A DNA stretch of 39,130 nucleotides from a virus: the IMG/VR virus record IMGVR_UViG_3300036406_000978, positions 1-39,130 of that record; one strand, 5' to 3'. The notes beneath the pieces are model-generated. The model was not told the DNA's origin, did not search any database, and worked only from the letters and a program-made list of their open reading frames with translations. A program made the translations under genes and the position numbers. This document shows, one piece after another, positions 15,742-23,302 of the stretch (its first letter is position 1; the number at the start of each line of letters is the position of its first letter).

Positions 15742-16011
15742 TTATACTTCAGCTGTTAATCTAGTGTAAAGATAGTAAAATACGTCTTTTGGTTCAAAAT
15801 CATTATCTGTTAATGTAGTCATTATATTAGTAGCGGATTGAATAAAGTTATCATAGTCATTTTCATTAACTAAACTATCCATCATTCCATATGCTTCATT
15901 ACTAACTGAATATTGATTATTAAATATATCATCTTCATTAATTTGGTTTTCATTAATTACACCTGCTATTTTTTGCATGCGGATAAATTGTTCGTTTAAT
16001 GTTGGTTTCAT
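15742..16011 (-). CDS. Small protein with class A capsid tag
   Basis: The 89-residue product begins with N6-E-Q-F-I-R-M-Q-K-I-A-G-V-I-N-E21, so about a quarter of it is tag; a further I-N-E site follows at residues 24-26. The remaining ~65 residues are acidic and helical, with no motif I recognise. The start overlaps the preceding gene by four bases (ATGA). Predicted cleavage would release a small acidic polypeptide inside the head. Confidence 0.6.
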   Translation of the reverse strand: MKPTLNEQFIRMQKIAGVINENQINEDDIFNNQYSVSNEAYGMMDSLVNENDYDNFIQSATNIMTTLTDNDFEPKDVFYYLYTRLTAEV

Positions 16012-16268
16012 TTTTTATATATCTTTAATTTTAAATTTCCTGTTCCTTTAATGGCTCTATGCCATTCGTGTCTTGGTATAAATATGGGCTGATTTATAGA
16101 AGTTGGCAATTGGTTTTCAAGTTGTAATTGCCAATCTGTTTTACCTATTACTTCAACTGTTCTATCTTCATCATCACGATGCCACATTAGTTCAATTGGG
16201 TCTATATTTTCATTAAATTCACGAATAATATATTCATCTGTAACTTCTATGTCAGTGTATGGTCTCAT
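16008..16268 (-). CDS. Small cupin-like conserved phage protein
   Basis: The 86-residue protein contains R-E-F-N-E-N, then L-M-W-H-R-D-D-E-D-R-T-V-E-V-I and P-I-F-I-P-R-H-E-W-H-R-A-I-K-G-T-G-N-L. The spacing of His residues and the 'fIP...HRvikG' ending look like a minimal cupin beta-barrel, a form I recall from T4-like marine phages. No N-terminal tag is evident. It overlaps the next gene by four bases. A metal- or ligand-binding role is possible but unproven. Confidence 0.55.
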   Translation of the reverse strand: MRPYTDIEVTDEYIIREFNENIDPIELMWHRDDEDRTVEVIGKTDWQLQLENQLPTSINQPIFIPRHEWHRAIKGTGNLKLKIYKK

Positions 16269-16272
16269 TTAA

Positions 16273-16803
16273 TTATATATTTTTATTTATTAATATATAT
16301 AATTTATATTCATCATCTCCCCAACCGCCGCCTAAAGATTCAACTTTAGTCACATATGGTAATTGTTTCATCATTTTTTCAGCTAGATTTTGATATATTC
16401 TATCTCGTTTACTGTTTCTACTTGTTTCTTCATCCGCCTCATTAGCCGGATGACATTCTAATGTAAATTCACCATAGCCTTTAAAGTCAATTGCAATAAA
16501 TTTTTTTAAAATATCAGCAACAGTATTTAATACTGCTATGCCGTCTCCTGATTCCGTTTGAGCCCATGGATTTCCTTTATTTAAACCAAAACTAACATCT
16601 AATATTAAATTATCATTAGTTATATCTTCAGGTTTAGCTTTAGAATTTACTAAAGATATCCAGTAATCTTCATATGAATTATCTATAGAAACAAAAATAT
16701 TGTTTCCTTTTTTATTTATAAAATTATAACGTACACCATCACTTGTTTTTTTAGGACCTGTGAATGAATAACTTTCTGTTAATAAATTAATAAGTTTGAT
16801 CAT
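16273..16803 (-). CDS. Putative internal head protein with class C tag
   Basis: The 176-residue protein starts M-I-K-L-I-N-L-L-T-E10-S, the ten-residue tag with L8-T9-E10 as the predicted gp21 site. Three genes close by open almost identically. The remainder is mixed alpha/beta, with G-Y-G-E-F-T-L-E-C-H-P-A-N-E and a conserved-looking R-D-R-I-Y motif, but no catalytic signature I can name. Its ATG overlaps the stop of the preceding gene by one base (TAATG). Confidence 0.55.
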   Translation of the reverse strand: MIKLINLLTESYSFTGPKKTSDGVRYNFINKKGNNIFVSIDNSYEDYWISLVNSKAKPEDITNDNLILDVSFGLNKGNPWAQTESGDGIAVLNTVADILKKFIAIDFKGYGEFTLECHPANEADEETSRNSKRDRIYQNLAEKMMKQLPYVTKVESLGGGWGDDEYKLYILINKNI

Positions 16804-17237
16804 TATCCTTTACGTTCTTGCCAGTCATAAGATATAACATCTTTAACTATAGGACCTCCTTTAGCCCATGTTCTACAAGTACGAGCTGAGTGACATTTAA
16901 AACTATGCATCCAACAGTATCCTAATCTACCATCATCATCTGATAGTGGGCCAGGCATACAGTCTTCCATTCTTGGAGAAATATCAAAAGCCGCACAATT
17001 ACCACATAAAGATTGTTCAGCTGCTTCAACTGTTGTGTCCCAATGTTCTGCTAATTCATCCCAAAAGTCTCCAGGTTCATCAACATTTAATGGACCATAT
17101 TTAATATAATCTGCTTTAATAGCTGAGTCTCTATTTTTAGTATTAAGTTCTAAATTTTGAGTAGGTAAAGGACAAGCCATAGCAGCCTCATATAATTTAC
17201 CTTCAGCTAAATACTTTCTTAAATCAAAGTTACTCAT
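16803..17237 (-). CDS. Cysteine-rich conserved phage protein with N-terminal tag
   Basis: The 144-residue protein starts with D5-L-R-K-Y-L10-A11-E12, a gp21-type site, then G-K-L-Y-E-A. Seven Cys follow: C22, C78 and C81 (C-G-N-C), C93, C108, C115 and C121, in a layout suggesting a structural zinc or an iron-sulfur cluster. The C-P-L-P-T-Q ... Y-G-P-L-N and G-N-C-A-A-F-D blocks are ones I recall from uncharacterised marine phage proteins. If packaged, it would bring a metal centre into the virion. Confidence 0.6.
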   Translation of the reverse strand: MSNFDLRKYLAEGKLYEAAMACPLPTQNLELNTKNRDSAIKADYIKYGPLNVDEPGDFWDELAEHWDTTVEAAEQSLCGNCAAFDISPRMEDCMPGPLSDDDGRLGYCWMHSFKCHSARTCRTWAKGGPIVKDVISYDWQERKG

Positions 17238-17242
17238 TTTAT

Positions 17243-17560
17243 TTATTTTTCTCTAATTAACAATTCACCTAATACTTCTAAACGACCAACTTCACGTTGG
17301 AATTCATTTTGAGTCATATCTAATGATATTTTTTTATAGGTTTCATCAAATTCTTTTTTAGCTGCTTCTTTATCAAATTTACCTTTTATAGCTTTTTTAT
17401 AGTAAGATGGTTTTACATTAAAGTGAGTGTAAGTTAATAAAGCATCGCCGCCTTTTTCTTTAGCATTTGCTATGATTTTTTCAGCGCCTGCTAAACGATT
17501 TTTAGCAAATGTTTCAAAACTTTCTTTAGCTTCAGTTAATAATTGAATAAGATTAATCAT
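17243..17560 (-). CDS. Small basic protein with class C tag
   Basis: The 105-residue product opens M-I-N-L-I-Q-L-L-T-E10-A, then a helical Lys/Glu-rich body with A-G-A-E-K-I-I-A-N-A-K-E-K-G-G and L-T-Y-T-H-F-N-V-K-P-S-Y-Y-K-K-A. The second block looks like a conserved phage motif of unknown function. The start overlaps the preceding gene by four bases (ATGA). No enzymatic residues stand out. Confidence 0.55.
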   Translation of the reverse strand: MINLIQLLTEAKESFETFAKNRLAGAEKIIANAKEKGGDALLTYTHFNVKPSYYKKAIKGKFDKEAAKKEFDETYKKISLDMTQNEFQREVGRLEVLGELLIREK

Positions 17561-18609
17561 TTTTTTATTTTTTTAAATGGAGCATATCCTGAACCATATG
17601 GAGCTGATTTGCCAGATTGAGGATCTGGAGTTTCTTTTAATTGAGAAATCTTTATAATTTTTACATTTATATTTTTATTAGATGCTAAACCAGCGTATAA
17701 TCTAGTTCTTCCACCAATAACATATAATACTCCTTTAATTTCAATTAACACAGGAGATTCATAATTTCCTTTTACTACTTGGTCATATAAGTTTCCAATA
17801 TCGTATCCTCTTTGTCTATTATCATCTTTTTTATCTCTCTTAGCCATTAAATCTATATATCCTTGTTTTGGATCTTTAGACTTACTTATGTTAACTATAT
17901 CATTTATAAGAGATTCTTGTCCTGGTTTATGATTAAAATTTTTAAGTTTTAATATTTGAGACGGTGAAATATTAGTTATTGGTGTTTTTTCAATAATAGG
18001 TGTTAGTTTACTAACCGATTCTTCATCATACTTATATCCTGCATCTTTTACTATTTTAGATATATTAGGATCTTTTTGCCCTACTAACTCCCATGCTTCA
18101 TCTGAAGCACCTTCAGTTATTTCTGGTTTAAATCCTTCTTTTTCAAGTCCATCACGAAACCATTGTGGTAAACTATTAAATTTAGCTTTTAAAGATGATT
18201 TACCTCCATTAGCTTCTTCAGGAAACCAATCTGGAAACAGTGTATAATACCCACCTATTTTTTTATATTCTGAAGATATTTGAGATTCAGGTGTAATTTT
18301 TAATGGTTCAGATACTCCTGGAAATTGGTTAGCTGTAAAATCAATGCCAAATCCATCTACAATAGAAAATATATGTGAATCACCATCACCTGATTTACCT
18401 GGAAATTTTTTAATATCTTTAGGTGGAGCTAATAATAAAGCGTCAGGTTCAAATCCTTTATTTTTCTTTACCCACTTTATAAATTCAAAAGTTGAACGTT
18501 TACAATCATGAGATTTATTATAACTGTTAGATTTTATAAATTCATTAGCAATATTAACAATTTCTTGTTTATTTAATGCTTCTTTTAATAAATTAATTAA
18601 CTTAATCAT
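17557..18609 (-). CDS. Tagged ParB-like protein with cysteine-peptidase-like N-domain
   Basis: The 350-residue protein starts at the ATG at 18607-18609 (M-I-K-L-I-N-L-L-K-E10-A), which restores the class C tag and a TAATG overlap; a longer frame adds five residues. Residues ~25-100 show C36 in H-D-C-K-R-S-T, H79 in D-S-H-I-F-S-I-V and D90 in G-I-D-F-T-A-N-Q-F. That is the order of a papain/transglutaminase-like Cys-His-Asp triad. Near the C-terminus, Y-V-I-G-G-R-T-R-L-Y-A-G (299-307 core) matches the ParB/Srx-type nucleotide-binding motif. Both domain calls are by pattern; the combination and the tag suggest an ejected effector. Confidence 0.55.
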   Translation of the reverse strand: MIKLINLLKEALNKQEIVNIANEFIKSNSYNKSHDCKRSTFEFIKWVKKNKGFEPDALLLAPPKDIKKFPGKSGDGDSHIFSIVDGFGIDFTANQFPGVSEPLKITPESQISSEYKKIGGYYTLFPDWFPEEANGGKSSLKAKFNSLPQWFRDGLEKEGFKPEITEGASDEAWELVGQKDPNISKIVKDAGYKYDEESVSKLTPIIEKTPITNISPSQILKLKNFNHKPGQESLINDIVNISKSKDPKQGYIDLMAKRDKKDDNRQRGYDIGNLYDQVVKGNYESPVLIEIKGVLYVIGGRTRLYAGLASNKNINVKIIKISQLKETPDPQSGKSAPYGSGYAPFKKIKK

Positions 18610-18977
18610 TATGATATAGTCCAAGTTTTAGCATCACGTGCTTTTTCTTTTAATTTAAATGTAACTACACCACGAATTGATTTAATATCTTTTTCTACTT
18701 TAGTTACAATAGTAGCTGTATCATTTAATCCTTTAGGGAATGGTGATGGATCAATTTTAATATCTAAATAAGCATATTCATATTGTGATGATGGATTACC
18801 TGATTGATATTCTCTATTATTAACAATAGTTACGCCTAACACAGCTCTAACATCAGATAAAATGTATTTCATTTTAGCAACTTTAGGATTGATAACAATT
18901 ACACCACCAATAGCTAATACTTTTTTTGATGATGAATATTCTTCTTTAATTGCTTTTTTAATTTCTGATAGTTTCAT
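18609..18977 (-). CDS. Putative internal protein with class B tag
   Basis: The 122-residue protein starts at the ATG at 18975-18977: M-K-L-S-E-I-K-K-A-I10-K11-E12, a basic helix ending in a gp21-type site. The upstream in-frame start would overlap the previous gene. The body is an alpha/beta fold resembling a small ferredoxin-like sheet (V-I-V-I-N-P ... Y-A-Y-L-D-I-K-I-D-P-S-P-F-P). The family is unknown. Its stop overlaps the next ATG by one base. Confidence 0.55.
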   Translation of the reverse strand: MKLSEIKKAIKEEYSSSKKVLAIGGVIVINPKVAKMKYILSDVRAVLGVTIVNNREYQSGNPSSQYEYAYLDIKIDPSPFPKGLNDTATIVTKVEKDIKSIRGVVTFKLKEKARDAKTWTIS

Positions 18978-18988
18978 AATTGTAAGTA

Positions 18989-19636
18989 TTACCAAAAACC
19001 GGTAAATGTAGTTTTAAATCCTAATAAGTTAGCATAACGAGGTAATCTACATGACCAGTAACGTGCTGTTGTTTTATCTTTAGCTTGTGGGCAATTCATT
19101 CTGTCTGAAAATGCTTTACGTGCTTTAGGATTGTTTAGTTTTGCTCTTAAAGCTCCACCAGCCATGCCAAATGATATTTTTTTAACTTTATCACCGTCTT
19201 TAACATAAACGTAGAATTTTTTAGATCCACCACGTTTTGGTTTACCTAATGCTACTTCTTTACCTTGGTATTTAGCTTCAGTTATTATTTCCATTAATGG
19301 TAAATCTAAAGGTACAAATTCACCTTCATATTTTGCCCATCTACCAATATCTGTTCGTTCAAATATTTTTTTATCTGTACCTTGTAATTCAATAATACCT
19401 TTAGACCATAACATTCTCGCTTCAGTCAATAATTTTTGATGAGCGAAACTGCCTGGGCGGTATATATTCTCAGTAAGCTGTATTTTACTGTCTATATGGT
19501 AACGCATCGCCTCAGATATCGCCATATTGTACTGCTTAGACTCTACGAGTAAAGGCGGTGTATTGCAGTGTTTGCATGAATCGGTTACTTTGTAATTTTG
19601 CAAAGTTTCTGAGATAAGTTGTTTTAATTTATTCAT
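18989..19636 (-). CDS. Tagged polyprotein ending in a basic Cys-containing domain
   Basis: The 215-residue protein opens with a class C-like tag (M-N-K-L-K-Q-L-I8-S-E10-T). Several more gp21-type sites follow: L-T-E near residue 56, L-L-T-E-A near 72 and I-I-T-E-A near 120. The last one immediately precedes a strongly basic domain, G-K-P-K-R-G-G-S-K-K-F-Y-V-Y-V ... N-P-K-A-R-K-A-F ... Y-W-S-C-R-L-P-R-Y-A. That domain is recurrent in marine phage proteins and probably binds nucleic acid. A CxxC pair (C21, C24) lies after the tag. Processing would release the basic domain as a separate internal polypeptide. A TATTTATA element lies four bases before the ATG. Confidence 0.6.
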   Translation of the reverse strand: MNKLKQLISETLQNYKVTDSCKHCNTPPLLVESKQYNMAISEAMRYHIDSKIQLTENIYRPGSFAHQKLLTEARMLWSKGIIELQGTDKKIFERTDIGRWAKYEGEFVPLDLPLMEIITEAKYQGKEVALGKPKRGGSKKFYVYVKDGDKVKKISFGMAGGALRAKLNNPKARKAFSDRMNCPQAKDKTTARYWSCRLPRYANLLGFKTTFTGFW

Positions 19637-19639
19637 GAT

Positions 19640-19647
19640 TATAAATA
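19640..19647 (-). promoter_or_regulatory. Intergenic TATTTATAATC element
   Basis: The minus strand reads ACATATTTATAATCATG, so the element lies only three bases before the start codon. That is too close for a usual promoter serving this gene, so a leader or translation role is possible. Confidence 0.3.
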
Positions 19648-19649
19648 TG

Positions 19650-20702
19650 TTAAGCTAAATAACATCTAGGATTAATATCTGATGCTAGTTGGAATACTAG
19701 TATACCATTTTCTATTGCTTCTTTAAATTTATTAAAACTTTCAATACAAATATAATTATTTTGATCATTTATAAATAATAACTCTTTATTTTTTAAATAA
19801 CCTTCAGCTAATGCCAATCCTATAGAATCATTTAAAGATTTAGGAGTTGATATATCTACGTTAATTTTTAACCCTGGATATAATTCTGTTAATATATCTT
19901 CTATTTCAGTTTTATCTGCTCCAGTTTGTTGAACTAATTTTATCCAAGGTGTTCCTGGTTTAAGGTCAATATTATATTCTTCAATAAATTTTTTAGATTT
20001 ATCTCCTTTAAAAAGATCTACTTTTTTTGCTCTGCTAATATAATTAGCGGATGCTATAATAGATTTACCTCTTTTTACTTCTAATACATGACCATCTATA
20101 CCTATATCACCGCTTGTATCTTCACTATCTTTGCCTGATTTATATTTTACTGCGTCTTTTAAAAATGTAATTAATGCTAATTCGCCTTTACCAAAAGTAA
20201 CATTGTTTATTGCTCCAGGCATATCAATTATTTTATCTTTAAATGTATCTGAAAGAGGAATTGGAGAAAATAATTTTAAAAGATTATTATTATTTAATAA
20301 ATCAGAATGATTAACTGTTGGTTTAGACATATAGGTTGATAATTCATCTAATTGATTTGCTTTGTCAGCGTAAAATATAATTTGATCTGCTACATTGCCT
20401 GTTATATTTTTTTTATTAAGTTCCTTTGTTATATTTTCTTCTAACTTTTCGTCTTCTTTATCTTCTTTGCTGTTTATTTTATTTAAAAAATTAACTACTT
20501 TCTTTTTAGATTCATCATCAGATAAAGATGTTAAAAGATTTAAAATTTCATCATCATAATTTTTTTCTTCTTCTTTTAAACTAATACCTAAATTATTTAA
20601 TAATGATTCCATTAATAAAATATCCTGTTCATTCTTCATGTCAGGATATCCTTTAGGAAATTTATAAGAATATTGTTTTAAAAACTTATCGATTGGATCC
20701 AT
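19650..20702 (-). CDS. PD-(D/E)XK nuclease-like phage protein
   Basis: The 350-residue protein begins F-L-K-Q-Y-S-Y-K-F-P-K-G-Y-P-D-M, a conserved opening in marine phage proteins, then L-L-M-E-S near residue 29, a possible gp21-type site. A Lys/Glu-rich middle follows. Residues 171-210 show G-K-G-E174 on a helix, S-G-D199-I-G-I-D and L-E208-V-K210, the acidic residues and E-x-K of a PD-(D/E)XK restriction-like nuclease core. DNA cleavage is therefore plausible. The rest of the fold should be tested by structure prediction. Confidence 0.55.
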   Translation of the reverse strand: MDPIDKFLKQYSYKFPKGYPDMKNEQDILLMESLLNNLGISLKEEEKNYDDEILNLLTSLSDDESKKKVVNFLNKINSKEDKEDEKLEENITKELNKKNITGNVADQIIFYADKANQLDELSTYMSKPTVNHSDLLNNNNLLKLFSPIPLSDTFKDKIIDMPGAINNVTFGKGELALITFLKDAVKYKSGKDSEDTSGDIGIDGHVLEVKRGKSIIASANYISRAKKVDLFKGDKSKKFIEEYNIDLKPGTPWIKLVQQTGADKTEIEDILTELYPGLKINVDISTPKSLNDSIGLALAEGYLKNKELLFINDQNNYICIESFNKFKEAIENGILVFQLASDINPRCYLA

Positions 20703-20729
20703 TATTTTGTTTTAAATTGCTTTAAATTA

Positions 20730-21440
20730 TTATTTAAATTGTTTTAAATTATTAAATGCATTTCGTAATTGTTCATCATTAGCGTTTAATAAAGCAATAA
20801 AAGTATTCGCTAATATTGTGTTAGCAGCTGTATTTAACATTTTTTTATTTTTTACTAAACTAATAGTATTATTAAAGTTTGAACGATTAAAATCTTTAAT
20901 TTTTAAATCGTCCCATACATCTGTTTTAATTTGACCTTGAAGTTTTGGACTGTCAATAGTGATTTCTAAAATTTGTTCTTTTATTAATGTTTTAAGTTCT
21001 GACTTTTTCATAATATTTTCTTGTATTCCGGTTATTGTTCTACCTGCGTATGTATTTTTAAGATAATCTACTAGTTTAGCATTCATATTAAAATCATCTT
21101 CTAAAGATTTTGTATCTGGCTCAGATTCAATAGCTTTAGTTATTAATTGTATAAATCCATTTTCAACAGTATCATCAATTATAGCACTTGTTTCATCATC
21201 TACTTGTAATTTATCTAACCAAGTTTTTGTTTTTTTAGTATCTGGGGCTTTAACAAATGCTCTAATAAAGTCAACTGCTGATTTTGCTGTCCCTATACCC
21301 GGTATTATTGTTTTAGCAGCATCTATAGCTGCTTCTATTCCTACATCTAATGCTTTAGAGCCAACACTTCCTGTTTTCTTGGTTAGCTGTATATTTCTAA
21401 TAGCTTTTTTTAAATCACCGTATGTTTCTAAATTAGCCAT
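20730..21440 (-). CDS. Two-part protein joined by an internal class B motif
   Basis: The 236-residue protein has an N-terminal half (1-140) rich in small hydrophobic residues: I-E-A-A-I-D-A-A-K-T-I-I-P-G-I-G-T-A-K, then T-W-L-D-K-L and I-I-D-D-T-V-E-N-G-F. I recall this block from marine phage polyproteins. At 144-160 lies M-K-K-S-E-L-K-T-L-I-K-E-Q-I-L-E-I, the same basic helix that serves as N-terminal tag in other genes, with I-K-E and I-L-E cleavage options. A C-terminal helical domain follows. It looks like a fusion of two packaged units. Function unknown. Confidence 0.55.
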   Translation of the reverse strand: MANLETYGDLKKAIRNIQLTKKTGSVGSKALDVGIEAAIDAAKTIIPGIGTAKSAVDFIRAFVKAPDTKKTKTWLDKLQVDDETSAIIDDTVENGFIQLITKAIESEPDTKSLEDDFNMNAKLVDYLKNTYAGRTITGIQENIMKKSELKTLIKEQILEITIDSPKLQGQIKTDVWDDLKIKDFNRSNFNNTISLVKNKKMLNTAANTILANTFIALLNANDEQLRNAFNNLKQFK

Positions 21441-21446
21441 AGTTTA

Positions 21447-21926
21447 TTATGCTTCTGCTGGAACCGATGCTTCTGCTGGGCCTGGTTCTGTAGCTGCTTC
21501 ATCACCTGAATCTTTAAATGATGCGTTTGCATCTTTTGAAGCACCATATGATAATAATCTAGCTATAGACTCTGTAGCCCGCCCTTCGTCTTTTATATCA
21601 TTTAACCAATATTTTTTACCTTCTGATTTACAAATCCATGTGATGTCATCGTATAGTAAGTAAAAGAATTGATTGTTTGCTAATAATATTTTAAATGTTG
21701 TTGGTTTAGGTGCTATCCATTGTATCTCACTAACAAAATCTTTATATTGAGTTGTTAATAATTGAATGATAGAATCACGTAATGTAGGGAATTTAGCTAA
21801 AATAGGAAACTTATCCAAATCTAAAGAAATATCTGTTTTAGGAACATCTAAATCTATTTTAGATTGGGCTTTGTAAACTTGCTTTACAATAGCGCGTATT
21901 CTATTTTTAAAGTCTTCTTTTACCAT
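21447..21926 (-). CDS. Conserved phage protein of unknown function
   Basis: The 159-residue protein reads M-V-K-E-D-F-K-N-R-I-R-A-I-V-K-Q-V, a basic helix like the class B tags but without an I/L-x-E end. Then come F-P-I-L-A-K-F-P-T-L-R-D-S-I-I-Q-L-L and a beta-rich core (P-K-P-T-T-F-K-I-L-L-A-N-N-Q-F-F-Y-L-L-Y). The C-terminus is an Ala/Pro/Glu-rich, probably disordered tail. It overlaps the preceding gene by one base. It belongs to the coupled block of putative internal proteins, but this member has no clear cleavage site. Confidence 0.55.
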   Translation of the reverse strand: MVKEDFKNRIRAIVKQVYKAQSKIDLDVPKTDISLDLDKFPILAKFPTLRDSIIQLLTTQYKDFVSEIQWIAPKPTTFKILLANNQFFYLLYDDITWICKSEGKKYWLNDIKDEGRATESIARLLSYGASKDANASFKDSGDEAATEPGPAEASVPAEA

Positions 21927-23302
21927 TAGTTTTTATTTTCTTTGTTCCAGTCTGATAAACTCATCATACCTACTTCAGTATCATAATCATCATAATAATT
22001 ATTTTTTACTCGTTGGCCTATTTTTTGAGCTTCAGCTTTTGAATTTAAAGTATGTCTTAATTTTTTACCGGTTTTATCTACATTGATCCATACTACCCAC
22101 TTTTCACCTTCTGTGGCTTCTTCTTTAACCATTGGTTTTTTAAGTTTAGCCATTATCTTTTCAGCTAATGTTGAGTTTGTTGAAGATTTAACTTCATCCA
22201 TGTTCTGTGCATTTACAGCATTGAAAACTGCTTGACTATATTTTGACACTACTTCTTTTTCCGATTTTCCAGCATCAATCATTTTTTTAGCTGCTGCAAT
22301 ATCCTGTTTAAATTGTGTTGGTTTAGATGATTTAACTCTATATTCTTCTTGTGCATCAGTAGCCTCATCCATTGGTTCATCCATTACTGGGATAATATCT
22401 TCGTAATCCTGCATTGATAATGTTTCTTTACTTTTATTAATTTCAATAGCTTTTTCAGCTACATCATGTAAATCCATATCTGCTTTAGCGTCTTCACGAG
22501 CAAATTCTAACATACGAATAAATAAAGGTACATCCATAGTAACTGTATCTACTGCATCTTTAGCTTCTGCTTCTTCTTCATTTACTCCTTCGTTTACTAA
22601 ACCAGCTTTAAGAACCTGCATAATAGCAAAGTAAGCATCATCAACACCGTAACCATAATCTTGAGCTACTTCTCTAATAAAGTCTTCTACTTTTTGTACT
22701 AATTCAAGATTAACATTTTCTTTTGATGCGAAAAATTTAGATTCTTCTTGAATCATAGCATCTAAAGCTGGTTGTTTTTCTTCAAATTCTAAATAATGTT
22801 TAGCTTTGTCCATATAATCAGCAGCTAAATGAATTTTTTCTTGCCACCAATCAGGAAAATCAACTTCTTGATCCATTTGATCATACTTGTCTAGCATTTT
22901 ATATAAACCAGCAGCGTATTGTGCTATACGATAAACAGATGCTTTTAACATATCTGGTTCATCATCTTGATGACCTAAATCAATGTCTTCGTTTTTAAAT
23001 TTAACTCCTCTGCCTATTAGAATATCTTTTCGAGTCACTTCATTATCACCACTTAAGTCAGGGAATTCACCACCTACGGGACCCATAAGAGTCTTCTTAA
23101 TCATTTCACGTACTTTATCTTTATTCATGTTTTCTACTGTTTTTTTAGCTATATTAGTAGCACGTCCATACATTACTTTTTCAGCAATATTACCATAACG
23201 TTTTACTAACGATGATTTTTTTGTTTTAAGTTGTTTAATAACCTGATCACGTTTTTCTAATTCCTTAGGAGTTAATAGTCTTTCAGTGATGCTTTGTTTC
23301 AT
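21926..23302 (-). CDS. Large phage polyprotein of unknown function
   Basis: The 458-residue protein begins M-K-Q-S-I5-T-E7, a short gp21-type site. It has a basic N-terminal 90 residues, then a block D-L-G-H-Q-D-D-E-P-D-M-L-K and V-D-F-P-D-W-W-Q-E-K-I with a following helical repeat Y-L-E-F-E-E-K-Q-P-A-L-D, which I recall from marine phage polyproteins. The middle is acidic. The C-terminus (W-V-V-W-I-N-V-D-K-T-G-K-K-L-R-H) looks like a small separate beta domain. No catalytic motif is evident. One-base overlaps join it to both neighbours. Confidence 0.6.
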   Translation of the reverse strand: MKQSITERLLTPKELEKRDQVIKQLKTKKSSLVKRYGNIAEKVMYGRATNIAKKTVENMNKDKVREMIKKTLMGPVGGEFPDLSGDNEVTRKDILIGRGVKFKNEDIDLGHQDDEPDMLKASVYRIAQYAAGLYKMLDKYDQMDQEVDFPDWWQEKIHLAADYMDKAKHYLEFEEKQPALDAMIQEESKFFASKENVNLELVQKVEDFIREVAQDYGYGVDDAYFAIMQVLKAGLVNEGVNEEEAEAKDAVDTVTMDVPLFIRMLEFAREDAKADMDLHDVAEKAIEINKSKETLSMQDYEDIIPVMDEPMDEATDAQEEYRVKSSKPTQFKQDIAAAKKMIDAGKSEKEVVSKYSQAVFNAVNAQNMDEVKSSTNSTLAEKIMAKLKKPMVKEEATEGEKWVVWINVDKTGKKLRHTLNSKAEAQKIGQRVKNNYYDDYDTEVGMMSLSDWNKENKN

